Source: Thalassolituus marinus (lineage in GTDB: Bacteria; Pseudomonadota; Gammaproteobacteria; Pseudomonadales; Oceanobacteraceae). Taken from it: a stretch of DNA of 64,000 bases. Shown in pieces: positions 25,048 through 34,237 of this stretch; the first letter of the stretch is position 1, and every line of letters starts with the position of its first letter. The notes under the pieces are model-generated. The model was not told where the DNA came from, searched no databases, and saw only the letters and a list, made by a program, of their open reading frames with translations. Location: the NCBI RefSeq assembly GCF_020320395.1, contig NZ_JAEDAH010000099.1, positions 4,655 to 68,654 on the forward strand, in the 5' to 3' direction. Made by a program: the position numbers and the translations under genes.

Positions 25048-25062
25048 AATCTGAAGGTAATT

Positions 25063-26547
25063 ATGACTCCGCAACAATTTGCTGCCCTGGCTGAACAGGG
25101 ATACAACCGAATTCCGGTTGCCAGACAGGTTCTGGCCGACCTTGATACTCCTTTAAGTACTTATCTCAAGCTGGCGGATGCGCCGTTCAGCTACCTGCTG
25201 GAATCCGTTCAGGGCGGTGAAAAGTGGGGCCGTTATTCAATGATCGGCCTGCCATGTCGTGATGTACTGGCGGTGCAGGGTAATCATGTCACTCTGAGCC
25301 GGGATGGCGCTGTTGTTGAAGAACATGACGTTGACGATCCGTTAGCTTATATCAGCGATTTTCAGCAGCGTTTCCGCGTGCCGGAGCTGGACGGGCTACC
25401 AAAGTTCGATGGCGGTCTGGTGGGCTATTTTGGCTACGATACGGTGCGCTACATTGAGCCGCGACTGAAAGCCAGTTGCCCGCCTGATGAGCTGGGCACG
25501 CCGGATATCCTGCTGATGGTCTCAGAAGAGGTGGTGGTATTCGATAACCTGAGTGGCAAACTGCATCTGATCGTGATGGCTGATCCGGCTCAGGACGATG
25601 CCCTGGCCAATGCCGAAGCCCGCATTGAAGCGTTGCGTGAAACCCTGCGTAAGCCGTATCAGGGAACGGTTGGCCAGCCACTGGCTGCGCCAGCGGATGT
25701 GAAAGAAGAAGACTTTCAGTCGTTGTTCGGTGAACAGGCCTTTATGGATGCGGTTGAGAACATCCGCGAATACATTCTTGCCGGGGATATTATGCAGTGC
25801 GTAATTTCCCAGCGAATGCAGGTGCCTTACGCCGGTGACCCTGTGAATATCTATCGTGCGCTGCGCACACTGAACCCGTCGCCATATATGTACTGCATGA
25901 ATCTGGGTGATTTTCATGTGGTGGGTTCGTCACCGGAAATTCTGGCACGTCTGGAAGATGGTGAAGTGACAGTGCGTCCGATTGCCGGTACCCGTTACCG
26001 TGGTGCAACGGCGGAAGAAGACAAAGCGCTGGAGCAGGAGCTGCTGTCAGATCCGAAAGAAATTGCCGAGCACCTGATGCTGATCGACCTGGGCCGTAAT
26101 GACGTTGGTCGTGTGGCTCAAACCGGTGAAGTGGCGGTTACCGATCAGATGGTGGTTGAGCGTTATTCGCATGTGATGCATATCGTCTCCAATGTGACCG
26201 GTAAAGTTAAAGAAGGCATTACCGCAATGGATGTGCTGCGTGCCGTGCATCCGGCAGGCACCCTCAGCGGTGCGCCGAAAATCCGCGCAATGGAAATTAT
26301 CGACGAATATGAATCCACCAAACGTGGTGTCTACGGCGGTGCGGTGGGGTATCTGAGCTGGAATGGCAATATGGATACCGCGATTGCAATCCGTACTGCC
26401 GTTATTAAAGACGGCAAACTGAATATTCAGGCAGGTGCCGGGGTGGTAGCGGATTCTGTGCCGCGACTGGAATGGAAAGAAACCATGAATAAGGGCCGGG
26501 CGATGTTCCGTGCCGTTGCCATGGCGGAAGCCGGACTGGACCAGTAA
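25063..26547 (+). CDS. trpE: Anthranilate synthase component I
   Basis: TrpE makes anthranilate from chorismate with ammonia supplied by TrpG. The 494-residue protein has the tryptophan-feedback motif LLES (residues 45-48) in its N-terminal half. The chorismate-binding C-terminal half has [45 protein letters not shown] and [10 protein letters not shown]. The start at [12 protein letters not shown] follows AAGGTAATT; the frame is open to 25018 but that part lacks homology. It begins a contiguous trpE-trpG-trpD-trpC run, whereas in pseudomonads trpE and trpGDC are usually separated. The LLES motif predicts feedback inhibition by tryptophan. Confidence 0.96.
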   Translation: MTPQQFAALAEQGYNRIPVARQVLADLDTPLSTYLKLADAPFSYLLESVQGGEKWGRYSMIGLPCRDVLAVQGNHVTLSRDGAVVEEHDVDDPLAYISDFQQRFRVPELDGLPKFDGGLVGYFGYDTVRYIEPRLKASCPPDELGTPDILLMVSEEVVVFDNLSGKLHLIVMADPAQDDALANAEARIEALRETLRKPYQGTVGQPLAAPADVKEEDFQSLFGEQAFMDAVENIREYILAGDIMQCVISQRMQVPYAGDPVNIYRALRTLNPSPYMYCMNLGDFHVVGSSPEILARLEDGEVTVRPIAGTRYRGATAEEDKALEQELLSDPKEIAEHLMLIDLGRNDVGRVAQTGEVAVTDQMVVERYSHVMHIVSNVTGKVKEGITAMDVLRAVHPAGTLSGAPKIRAMEIIDEYESTKRGVYGGAVGYLSWNGNMDTAIAIRTAVIKDGKLNIQAGAGVVADSVPRLEWKETMNKGRAMFRAVAMAEAGLDQ

Positions 26548-26591
26548 TCACAGAATCAGCGGCGCTGAGCGGTCGGCGCAGGAGTCTCAGA

Positions 26592-27179
26592 ATGTTAGTA
26601 ATGATCGATAATTATGATTCCTTCACCTACAACGTTGTGCAGTATTTTGCCGAGTTAGGTGCGGATGTTCGTGTCTTCCGTAATGACGAAATTACGGTGG
26701 AAGAAATTGAAGCTATGAAACCGGATCATCTGGTGATTTCTCCGGGGCCGTGTACGCCGAACGAAGCGGGTATCTCGATGGAAGCTATACGCTATTTTGC
26801 CGGCAAGTTACCGATTCTGGGTATTTGTCTTGGACATCAGAGTATTGGTCAGGTGTTCGGTGGCGACATTATTCGTGCCGGTCAGGTGATGCATGGCAAA
26901 ATTTCTGAAATCCACCATGCAGATACCGGTGTTTTTAAAGGTTTAAAAAATCCGTATAACGCCACCCGTTACCACTCGCTGGTAATTGATAAAAAAACAC
27001 TGCCTGAGTGCCTCGAAATTACTGCATGGACGGAAAATCCGGATGGCAGTATGGAAGAGATTATGGGCGTGCGTCACCGTGAACTGGCGATTGAGGGTGT
27101 GCAATTTCACCCGGAATCCATTTTGACGGAACACGGCCACGATCTGCTGAAAAACTTTCTTGAAATGACGATTGGCTGA
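26592..27179 (+). CDS. trpG: Anthranilate synthase component II (glutamine amidotransferase)
   Basis: The 195-residue class-I amidotransferase has the nucleophile Cys79 in [12 protein letters not shown] and the His173/Glu175 pair in VQFHPESIL. It releases ammonia from glutamine for TrpE. The sequence [19 protein letters not shown] is typical of TrpG/PabA, so it may also serve p-aminobenzoate synthesis. It lies 44 bases after trpE and 19 bases before trpD. Confidence 0.96.
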   Translation: MLVMIDNYDSFTYNVVQYFAELGADVRVFRNDEITVEEIEAMKPDHLVISPGPCTPNEAGISMEAIRYFAGKLPILGICLGHQSIGQVFGGDIIRAGQVMHGKISEIHHADTGVFKGLKNPYNATRYHSLVIDKKTLPECLEITAWTENPDGSMEEIMGVRHRELAIEGVQFHPESILTEHGHDLLKNFLEMTIG

Positions 27180-27198
27180 GCTGCCTGGGAGAATATGC

Positions 27199-28245
27199 AT
27201 GGATATTAAAGCGGCTCTGGCACGGGTTGTTGAGCGTCAGGATCTTTCCACTGACGAAATGATTGAGGTCATGCGCCTGATCATGACGGGGCAGTGCGAT
27301 GAAGCTCAGATCGGCGCCTTTCTGGTTGCGCTGCGCATGAAGAGTGAAAGCATCGATGAAATCGCTGGTGCCGTTACCGTTATGCGCGAACTGGCAACGG
27401 GCGTGCAAATCAAAGCCGATCATGCGGTGGATATCGTTGGTACTGGTGGAGACGGTGCAAACTTATTCAATGTCTCGACGGCATCGTCTTTTATCGTTGC
27501 AGCGGCCGGTGGTACGGTCGCGAAGCATGGTAACCGCGGTGTTTCCAGTAAGTCTGGCAGTGCTGATCTGCTGGAAGCGGCAGGCGTGAATCTGGCGCTG
27601 AATGCCGAGCAGGTTGCACGCTGTATCGATGAGCTGGGCGTCGGCTTTATGTTCGCGCCTTCTCATCACAGTGCAATGAAGTACGCCATCGGGCCGCGTA
27701 AGTCCCTCGGTCTGCGGACTATCTTTAATATTCTTGGGCCGATGACCAACCCGGCCGGGGTTGCGAATCAGGTGATCGGTGTGTTCAGCAAGGCGCTGGT
27801 GCGCCCTATCGCCGAAGTACTGCAGCGCCTGAATGCAGGGCATGTGCTGGTGGTGCATTCGCAGGATGGACTGGATGAAATCAGCCTGGCTACCGAAACC
27901 TACGCCTGTGAATTACGTGATGGTGAACTCAGTGAGTTTGTTATTCGTCCACAGGATCTCGGCATTGAAGCTCAGGTGCTGTCGGGTCTGATCGTAGACA
28001 GCGCCGAACAGAGTCTGGCGTTGATTAAGGATGCACTGGGTGAGCGATCGACGGCCGAGGGCCGTAAAGCCGCGGATATGCTGGCGCTGAATGCCGGTGC
28101 TGCTATCTATGTGGCAGGCCTTGCGCAGAGCCTGAAAGCCGGTGTGGACATGGCGCAGGATGCTATTTTCTCTGGCCTGGCGCTGGAGAAACTCAATGAA
28201 TTGGTCAGCTTCTCGCAATTAATTGCAGAAGATGCGGCACAGTAA
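27199..28245 (+). CDS. trpD: Anthranilate phosphoribosyltransferase
   Basis: TrpD transfers phosphoribose from PRPP to anthranilate. The 348-residue protein has the glycine-rich [15 protein letters not shown] loop, the [19 protein letters not shown] segment and [14 protein letters not shown], all diagnostic. The ATG at 27199 follows GGGAG by seven bases; the open frame from 27172 overlaps trpG and is rejected. trpC starts 13 bases after its stop. Confidence 0.96.
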   Translation: MDIKAALARVVERQDLSTDEMIEVMRLIMTGQCDEAQIGAFLVALRMKSESIDEIAGAVTVMRELATGVQIKADHAVDIVGTGGDGANLFNVSTASSFIVAAAGGTVAKHGNRGVSSKSGSADLLEAAGVNLALNAEQVARCIDELGVGFMFAPSHHSAMKYAIGPRKSLGLRTIFNILGPMTNPAGVANQVIGVFSKALVRPIAEVLQRLNAGHVLVVHSQDGLDEISLATETYACELRDGELSEFVIRPQDLGIEAQVLSGLIVDSAEQSLALIKDALGERSTAEGRKAADMLALNAGAAIYVAGLAQSLKAGVDMAQDAIFSGLALEKLNELVSFSQLIAEDAAQ

Positions 28246-28258
28246 AGATCGTTACCCT

Positions 28259-29059
28259 ATGAATACGCCAACAATCCTCAAAAAAATTATCGACACCAAG
28301 GCGCTGGAAGTTGCCAGTCGCAGTAAGTCACTGCCGCTGAATGAACTGATGGCACAGGCGCGTGATCAGGACCCTGCAGCTCTGCGCGGCTTTTATCGCA
28401 GCATGAAAGCCAGGGTGGATGCTGGTCTGCCAGCGGTGATTGCCGAAATTAAGAAAGCGTCACCTTCGAAAGGCGTGCTGCGAGAACACTTTGTGCCGCA
28501 GGAAATCGCCGAATCCTATGAGCAGGGCGGTGCTGCCTGTTTGTCTGTGCTGACTGATCGCGATTACTTTCAGGGTCATGAAGATTATCTGCAGGCTGCT
28601 CGCGCCGCTTGTTCCTTGCCGGTTATCCGCAAGGATTTCCTGGTCGATCCTTACCAGATCTATGAAGCGCGAATGATCAACGCTGACTGTGTATTACTGA
28701 TCGTTTCCGCACTGAGTAAAATGCAGTTGCATGACCTTGAAGGCATTGCCCATGAACTCGGAATGGATGTGCTGGTAGAAGTACATGACGAAGAAGAGCT
28801 GCACACGGCACTGACTATGAAGACGCCGCTGCTGGGTATTAATAATCGTAACCTGCATACCTTTGAGCTGACTCTGGAAACGACCTTTGGTCTGTTGCCT
28901 CAGGTTCCGGCGGATAAGTTGCTGGTTACCGAAAGTGGTATTCTCGGTCGTGATGATGTCGCAGCGATGCGTGAGCGAAATGTGAACGCTTTCCTCGTGG
29001 GTGAAGCTTTTATGCGCGCGGACAATCCGGGTGAAGAGTTGCAGAAGCTGTTCTTCTGA
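28259..29059 (+). CDS. trpC: Indole-3-glycerol phosphate synthase
   Basis: The 266-residue TIM-barrel enzyme closes the indole ring of 1-(o-carboxyphenylamino)-1-deoxyribulose 5-phosphate. Motifs include [51 protein letters not shown] and LVTESGI. It is monofunctional, with no TrpF fusion. The Shine-Dalgarno sequence is weak. trpF, trpB and trpA are not in the window. A strong terminator follows. Confidence 0.96.
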   Translation: MNTPTILKKIIDTKALEVASRSKSLPLNELMAQARDQDPAALRGFYRSMKARVDAGLPAVIAEIKKASPSKGVLREHFVPQEIAESYEQGGAACLSVLTDRDYFQGHEDYLQAARAACSLPVIRKDFLVDPYQIYEARMINADCVLLIVSALSKMQLHDLEGIAHELGMDVLVEVHDEEELHTALTMKTPLLGINNRNLHTFELTLETTFGLLPQVPADKLLVTESGILGRDDVAAMRERNVNAFLVGEAFMRADNPGEELQKLFF

Positions 29060-29072
29060 TACGCTTTCAGAC

Positions 29073-29109
29073 GCATAAAAAAACCGGCAATCTGCCGGTT
29101 TTTTTATGC
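29073..29109. terminator. Bidirectional terminator between trpC and the HD-GYP gene
   Basis: A perfect 17-base inverted repeat, GCATAAAAAAACCGGCA, with loop ATC, lies between the convergent trpC and HD-GYP genes and has A/T runs on both sides. Confidence 0.93.
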
Positions 29110-29115
29110 TTGCTG

Positions 29116-30663
29116 TCAGTCGGGAAACTGACGGCGGATATTGAGTATTTCATCCAGGTTGTCGAACAGAATCTGCACCAGATTCGGATCAAACTGATGC
29201 CCGGATTCCTTGCGAATGAGGTCGAGAATTTCTTCATCTGACCAGGGTTCTTTGTAGCAGCGTTTGGACCCCAGAGCATCGAATACGTCAGCCAGGGCGG
29301 TAATACGTCCGGCGATATGGATTTGCTCACCTTTCAGGCCGCGCGGATAGCCAGTGCCATCCCAACGTTCATGGTGCTGAGCGGCGATGACGGCTGCCAG
29401 TTGCAGAATGCGGCGGTCAGATTTACTGAGGATGTCGGCGCCAATCTGAGCATGGGTTTTCATGGTGTCCCATTCCTGCTCATCATGTTTGCCGGGCTTG
29501 TTCAGAATCTGATCCGGAATCGCAATTTTGCCCACATCATGCAGCGGAGAGGCCAGTTTGATGAGTTCGGCTTCACTGTCCGGCAGGCCGTAACAGGTTG
29601 CCAGCATACGTGATATCTGAGCAACTCGTTTGACGTGAGCACCGGTCTCTTTTGAGCGCTTTTCCACCGCTTCACCCAGCATGTACACCAGCTCGCGCTG
29701 GGTCTCGATGATCTCATCGCGCATCAGCAGGTTTTCATAGGTGATGGCGACGTTGGTGGCGTAAATCTCAAGCAGCTGCTTATCCAGAGCGGAAGGCTCA
29801 TTGTGATACGTCACGTATAATAATGACTCGCTGCCGCGCTCAGAGGCGAAGTAGCCGATATAGTGATTGTCGTAGTACTGGCTTTGCTGAGTGCTCATCG
29901 CACGTTCAAAGCCATCGCGTACGTGTTCAGGGATGTGCTCGAACGAATCGACGTCGGTCAGTTCCTGCATATTGCCGGTGGCTGCCAGCACTCTGAAGCG
30001 TTTACTGCCGATCAGGGAATCCCCTTGAGTGGTGCTGGAACAGTACAGTGCGCTCTGTTCAAGGCCAAGCAGATTGGTGACCTGCGACAGAACGGCAGAA
30101 GCAAACTGGCTGATAGCACCTGTGCTGAATACTTTGGCGGATGCCTTGATCACACGTTCCAGGCCGCGGCGGTGCTCGTTCAGTACACAAATGTCGCGAT
30201 AGCTGCGCAGAGTCGCGTACATCAGGGTATTCAGTTTGGTGGTGGTCAGTTCCGTTTTGTCTTTGTAATCGTTGATATCGTAGGTGCGGATAACTTCGTG
30301 TTCAGGAGCCTGACCGGGTTGTCCGGTGCGTAACACGATACGGGTATAACGGTTACGTAATTCTTCACGGATATAGCGGGCGACGTTCAGACCGGCGTGG
30401 TCGTCTTCCATTACCACATCCAGCAGAATCATGGCGATGTCGCTGTTCTGGGCCATGATCTGGCAGGCTTCTTCGCCGCTGTAGGCTGACAGTAATTCGA
30501 GGCGACGACCGTCGAACTGAAAGCCTGACAGAACCATTCGGGTGATACGATGCACATCCGGCTCGTCATCGGCAACGAGAATGCGCCATGCCTCATCGGC
30601 TGACCGCGGAATATCGCCGCCTGAAAACAGGTCATCATCGGCGAAAAGGGCATCATCTGCCAT
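29116..30663 (-). CDS. Response regulator with DUF3369 and HD-GYP c-di-GMP phosphodiesterase domains
   Basis: The 515-residue protein has three parts. A receiver domain has the acidic patch ADDEPD and phospho-acceptor Asp82 in MILLDVVM. A central DUF3369 sensor domain covers about residues 165-310. A C-terminal HD-GYP domain has LHDVGKIAIPDQIL and HHERWDGTGYPRGLKGE, an intact HD and GYP. Such proteins degrade cyclic di-GMP when phosphorylated. No partner kinase is adjacent. It sits between trpC and vfr, which adjoin in Pseudomonas aeruginosa, so it looks like an insertion into a conserved block. Confidence 0.93.
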   Translation of the reverse strand: MADDALFADDDLFSGGDIPRSADEAWRILVADDEPDVHRITRMVLSGFQFDGRRLELLSAYSGEEACQIMAQNSDIAMILLDVVMEDDHAGLNVARYIREELRNRYTRIVLRTGQPGQAPEHEVIRTYDINDYKDKTELTTTKLNTLMYATLRSYRDICVLNEHRRGLERVIKASAKVFSTGAISQFASAVLSQVTNLLGLEQSALYCSSTTQGDSLIGSKRFRVLAATGNMQELTDVDSFEHIPEHVRDGFERAMSTQQSQYYDNHYIGYFASERGSESLLYVTYHNEPSALDKQLLEIYATNVAITYENLLMRDEIIETQRELVYMLGEAVEKRSKETGAHVKRVAQISRMLATCYGLPDSEAELIKLASPLHDVGKIAIPDQILNKPGKHDEQEWDTMKTHAQIGADILSKSDRRILQLAAVIAAQHHERWDGTGYPRGLKGEQIHIAGRITALADVFDALGSKRCYKEPWSDEEILDLIRKESGHQFDPNLVQILFDNLDEILNIRRQFPD

Positions 30664-30734
30664 AACCAGCTCCGTCCAGAAGTAATGTCTTAAGTCTAGT
30701 GCACGCTCACCGTTCTGCTGTGCAGATTCGGCAA

Positions 30735-31394
30735 TCAGGGATTGTTACGCAGTGTTCTGCGTGCACCAAAGACGACCATGGTTTTTCCTTTTACCGACAC
30801 CAGACCTTTTTCTTCCAGGTCTTTCAGCACGCGACCGACCATCTCTCGTGAACAGCCAACAATGCGGCCGATTTCCTGGCGGGTGATTTTGATTTGCATG
30901 CCGTCCGGGTGGGTCATGGCATCCGGTTCCTTACTCAGGTCCAGTAAAGTACGGGCGACACGGCCGGTAACGTCCAGAAATGCCAGATCGCCGGCTTTGC
31001 GTGTGGTACGGCTCAGACGGTTGGCCATCTGGCGGAAGATCTGGAACATCAGCTGCGGGTCGTGTTTAACCAGTTCGTGGAACTTCACGTAGCTGATTTC
31101 AGCAACCTCGCATTCTGTCTTGGCTTTAACCCAGGCGGTACGGGGAGGATTTTCTTCATCAAACAGGCCCAGCTCGCCGAAGAAGTCGCCTTCATTCAGG
31201 TACGCCATGACCATCTCGCGGCCGTCGCTGTCCTCAATAATGACACTCACAGACCCTTTGATCAGGTAAAACAGCGTATCGCTGGTTTCACCGGCATAGA
31301 TCAGGGTCGACCGCGCAGGATAACGGCGGCGGTGGCAATGAGTTAAAAAGTCATCCAGGTGCTGATGTTTAAATGGCACGCGCGGAAGGGTCAT
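30735..31394 (-). CDS. vfr: Vfr, cAMP-dependent CRP-family regulator
   Basis: The 219-residue protein is very close to Pseudomonas Vfr: [34 protein letters not shown] in the cAMP pocket, and [16 protein letters not shown]. The recognition helix region [25 protein letters not shown] is essentially that of Vfr/CRP. It should activate genes on binding cAMP. The start was placed at the third in-frame ATG-type position, MTLPRV, three codons after MPCM; either is possible. It is divergent from the OsmC-like gene, as crp is from yhfA in E. coli. Confidence 0.94.
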   Translation of the reverse strand: MTLPRVPFKHQHLDDFLTHCHRRRYPARSTLIYAGETSDTLFYLIKGSVSVIIEDSDGREMVMAYLNEGDFFGELGLFDEENPPRTAWVKAKTECEVAEISYVKFHELVKHDPQLMFQIFRQMANRLSRTTRKAGDLAFLDVTGRVARTLLDLSKEPDAMTHPDGMQIKITRQEIGRIVGCSREMVGRVLKDLEEKGLVSVKGKTMVVFGARRTLRNNP

Positions 31395-31564
31395 ACAGGG
31401 CATCCAATCCAGATTTCGGCATTGATTATTACCTATTCACAGCCGAAGTTGAACTCCCGTGGCATGCCTGTCTGCTCTGGCGTTTTTTCAACCATAAAGA
31501 TTTATCCCCGGAAGCGGTCTATGGTACTCTCCGCGTCTTTTCAGAACGTAACTCAGGGGCAGTG

Positions 31565-31987
31565 ATGAAAGCGACAGTTAAGTGGGTTGATAACGCTATG
31601 TTTCTTGGCGAATCCGGCAGTGGACATACCGTAGTAATGGACGGTCCTGCTGATCACGGCGGCCGTAACATGGGTATTCGGCCGATGGAAATGCTGTTGC
31701 TGGGCCTGGGTGGTTGTACCAGCTTTGATGTGATGAGCATTCTCAACAAGCAACGTCTGAACGTTGTCGATTGTGTCGCCGATATTGAAGCAGAACGTGC
31801 GGATACGATTCCAAGCGTCTTCACCAAAATTCACGTTCATTTCCGTGTCAGCGGCCGTGGACTGAAAGACTCCGCAGTAGAGCGCGCTGTGAAGCTCTCT
31901 GCTGAAAAGTATTGTTCTGCCTCCATCATGCTGGAGCAGGGCGGTGTTGAAATCACCCACAGCTACTCTGTGAGTGAAGTTGAGTAA
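31565..31987 (+). CDS. OsmC/Ohr family protein (YhfA-like)
   Basis: The 140-residue protein has the OsmC fold signatures RPMEMLLLGLGGCTSFDVMSIL (first redox Cys region) and LSAEKYCSASIML (second Cys). It begins MKATVKWVDN, with AGGGG upstream. OsmC proteins are cysteine-dependent peroxidases; the YhfA branch next to crp/vfr has no settled substrate. The in-frame extension to 31373 lacks homology and overlaps the vfr start. It is followed 33 bases later by speD, the Pseudomonas order. Confidence 0.9.
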   Translation: MKATVKWVDNAMFLGESGSGHTVVMDGPADHGGRNMGIRPMEMLLLGLGGCTSFDVMSILNKQRLNVVDCVADIEAERADTIPSVFTKIHVHFRVSGRGLKDSAVERAVKLSAEKYCSASIMLEQGGVEITHSYSVSEVE

Positions 31988-32020
31988 ACAGACCCGCTGG
32001 GTTTTTGTGAGGATCCACTA

Positions 32021-32812
32021 TTGAACGATAAATTGCGGCTGCATGGCTTCAACAATCTGACCAAGTCTCTGAGCTTCAACATTTACGATATCTGTTACAC
32101 CAAAACGGATAAGGAGCGTCAGGAATACATCGAGTATATCGACGAGCTGTACAATGCAGATCGTCTGACCAAGATTCTTACCGATGTAGTCGATATTATT
32201 GGTGCCAACATCCTCAATATCGCCCGCCAGGATTACGATCCGCAGGGTGCGAGTGTGACTATTCTGGTTGCTGAGCATGAGGTTCCGCCGAGCGAGGACC
32301 TGATGGACGAGAAACCAGGTCCATTGCGTGACACGGTGGTTGCTCATCTGGATAAGAGCCACGTAACGGTTCACACCTATCCTGAAAGTCACCCGCATGG
32401 TGGTATTTCTACCTTCCGTGCCGACATTGACGTTTCGACCTGTGGTCTGATTTCACCGCTGAAAGCGCTGAATTACCTGATTCACAGCTTTGACTCCGAC
32501 ATGGTGACCATCGATTACCGTGTGCGTGGCTTTACCCGTGACGTTGATGGCGTGAAGCATTACATCGACCACGATATCAACTCGATTCAGAACTATCTGT
32601 CTGAAGATACTCAGAACGCCTATCAGATGATTGACGTGAACGTGTATCAGGAAAACACCTTCCACACCAAAATGCTGCTCAAGGATTTCGAGCTGGATAA
32701 CTATCTGTTTGGTGAAGGTGTAAAAACCATGGATGAAGCAGAGCGTGCTGAGGTTGAAGCCAAACTGCGTAAAGAAATGCTGGAGATCTTCTACTCCCGC
32801 AATATGCCATAA
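32021..32812 (+). CDS. speD: S-adenosylmethionine decarboxylase proenzyme
   Basis: SpeD makes decarboxylated SAM for spermidine synthesis. The 263-residue class-1A proenzyme contains [19 protein letters not shown]. Self-cleavage is expected between Lys112 and Ser113 to create the pyruvoyl group. [19 protein letters not shown] and [13 protein letters not shown] follow. The start codon is TTG, supported by AGGA eight bases upstream and by family alignment (the [19 protein letters not shown] start). The TTG may keep expression low. The MFS gene starts four bases after its stop. Confidence 0.95.
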   Translation: MNDKLRLHGFNNLTKSLSFNIYDICYTKTDKERQEYIEYIDELYNADRLTKILTDVVDIIGANILNIARQDYDPQGASVTILVAEHEVPPSEDLMDEKPGPLRDTVVAHLDKSHVTVHTYPESHPHGGISTFRADIDVSTCGLISPLKALNYLIHSFDSDMVTIDYRVRGFTRDVDGVKHYIDHDINSIQNYLSEDTQNAYQMIDVNVYQENTFHTKMLLKDFELDNYLFGEGVKTMDEAERAEVEAKLRKEMLEIFYSRNMP

Positions 32813-32815
32813 ACC

Positions 32816-34006
32816 GTGAACACCCTGGTTTATGGGTTGATGGCTGCTCAGGCAATGGCCCTGAGCGCCGCACCTCTTCTGGTGCTGGCCGGTGGAATCA
32901 TCGGTCAGCAACTGCATTCTGATCCTCGTTTTGCAACACTCCCGGTCGCGGCCATGATATGCGGCACTGCATTGTTTGCCTGGCCTGCGGCTCGTCTGGC
33001 ATCCAGATTTGGCAGACGTTCGCTGTTTCTGCTGGCGATGATGGCCGGTGTAGTGATCAGCGCTGTCGCTGCTGTTTCTGTCGCTTATGCCAGTTTCTGG
33101 GGGTTCACGCTGGCGGCACTGGGGATTGGTGCGGTTAATGCCGTGGTTCAGCAGTTTCGATTTGTCGCCATGGCTCTGGTGCCGGCCGCTGATCAGCCTC
33201 TGGTGGCTTCGCGTTTGTTGCTGGCGGGACTGGTTTCGGCTTTCCTCGGGCCGGAGCTGACCCGGGTGCTGGATTATTTCCCTGAACAGGGATTCGCACC
33301 GGCCTTTGCTGCACAGGCGTGTCTGTATCTGCTGGCATTTGCTTTGTTGCTGTTCATGTTACCGAAGAGTGTTGTGCAGCAGCAGGGCAACGTTGCAGGA
33401 GGACGCTCCTGGAGTGAGCTGCTGCAACAGCCTGAGCTTCCGCTGGCGATAGCCGCTGCGGCTGTTGGTTATGGCGTTATGGCCTATATCATGACCGCCA
33501 CACCACTGAGTATGACGCAGGTTGCAGGCCATAGTCTGGAAGATGCCCGCTGGGTCATTCAGAGTCATATCGCCGCCATGTTCCTGCCGTCGCTGGTAAC
33601 CGGCCGACTGGTGCAGCGCTTTGGCTATCAGTCAATGATTGCCGCGGGTCTGTTGCTGATGTCTGCCTGTTTGCTGGCCAGCTGGTGGGATCAGACGCTG
33701 GTGCACTACTGGCTTGGTCTGGTGCTGCTGGGCATTGGCTGGAACCTGCTGTTTGTTGCAGGTACGGCTTTGCTGGCACGTTGTTACCAGACTGCGGAAG
33801 CGGCCAGAGTTCAGGGGGTAAATGATTTACTGGTATTCAGCGCTCAGGCCTTTGGTGCGCTGGCATCCGGCGCTGTAGTTCTGGTGCTGGGCTGGCAGGG
33901 ACTGTTGCTGACATCACTCCCTGCACTGCTGATTCTGGCCATCCTGCTACTGCGACAATGGCTTACTTACGGTAGCGGTGCTTCTCGCTCAGTCGATCAA
34001 GAATAA
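32816..34006 (+). CDS. MFS transporter
   Basis: The 396-residue protein has about twelve hydrophobic segments and the MFS loop RLASRFGRRSLF between segments 2 and 3. It has no known-substrate signature. The GTG start lies four bases after the speD stop, with no clear Shine-Dalgarno, so translational coupling is likely; an ATG at 32840 is an alternative. Its last 44 bases overlap a small gene on the opposite strand. Substrate unknown. Confidence 0.82.
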   Translation: MNTLVYGLMAAQAMALSAAPLLVLAGGIIGQQLHSDPRFATLPVAAMICGTALFAWPAARLASRFGRRSLFLLAMMAGVVISAVAAVSVAYASFWGFTLAALGIGAVNAVVQQFRFVAMALVPAADQPLVASRLLLAGLVSAFLGPELTRVLDYFPEQGFAPAFAAQACLYLLAFALLLFMLPKSVVQQQGNVAGGRSWSELLQQPELPLAIAAAAVGYGVMAYIMTATPLSMTQVAGHSLEDARWVIQSHIAAMFLPSLVTGRLVQRFGYQSMIAAGLLLMSACLLASWWDQTLVHYWLGLVLLGIGWNLLFVAGTALLARCYQTAEAARVQGVNDLLVFSAQAFGALASGAVVLVLGWQGLLLTSLPALLILAILLLRQWLTYGSGASRSVDQE

Positions 34007-34103
34007 CCTGTTGTGGCAGGGTGTTGCGGTGCAGACGTTGTACACAGGCAATACCGGCGCCGACAATCAGCAGGGTGGCGAGCAGGCTGTAAGTCATCAT
34101 CAT
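33963..34103 (-). CDS. Small single-pass membrane protein (46 residues)
   Basis: On the minus strand AGGAG lies seven bases before an ATG ATG ATG start, and a 46-codon frame follows. The product begins MMMTYSLLATLLIVGAGIAC, a single hydrophobic helix, and ends with a basic cytoplasmic-type tail (LSEKHRYRK). It is shorter than typical gene-finder limits and overlaps the 3' end of the MFS gene antiparallel. It lies downstream of the TonB receptor gene on the same strand, across about 134 bases. Function unknown. Confidence 0.65.
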   Translation of the reverse strand: MMMTYSLLATLLIVGAGIACVQRLHRNTLPQQVILDRLSEKHRYRK

Positions 34104-34237
34104 AGCGTTTCTCCTCAGTATCCAACCAGCCTAGCCGAGTAAGCAGGAAAAGCGCTGGCGAATGTCTGTCGGACTTCCAATGACAATCTGGTTCTGTCAG
34201 TAAACCTATGATTCTGAAAACAAATAAAAATTACCGG

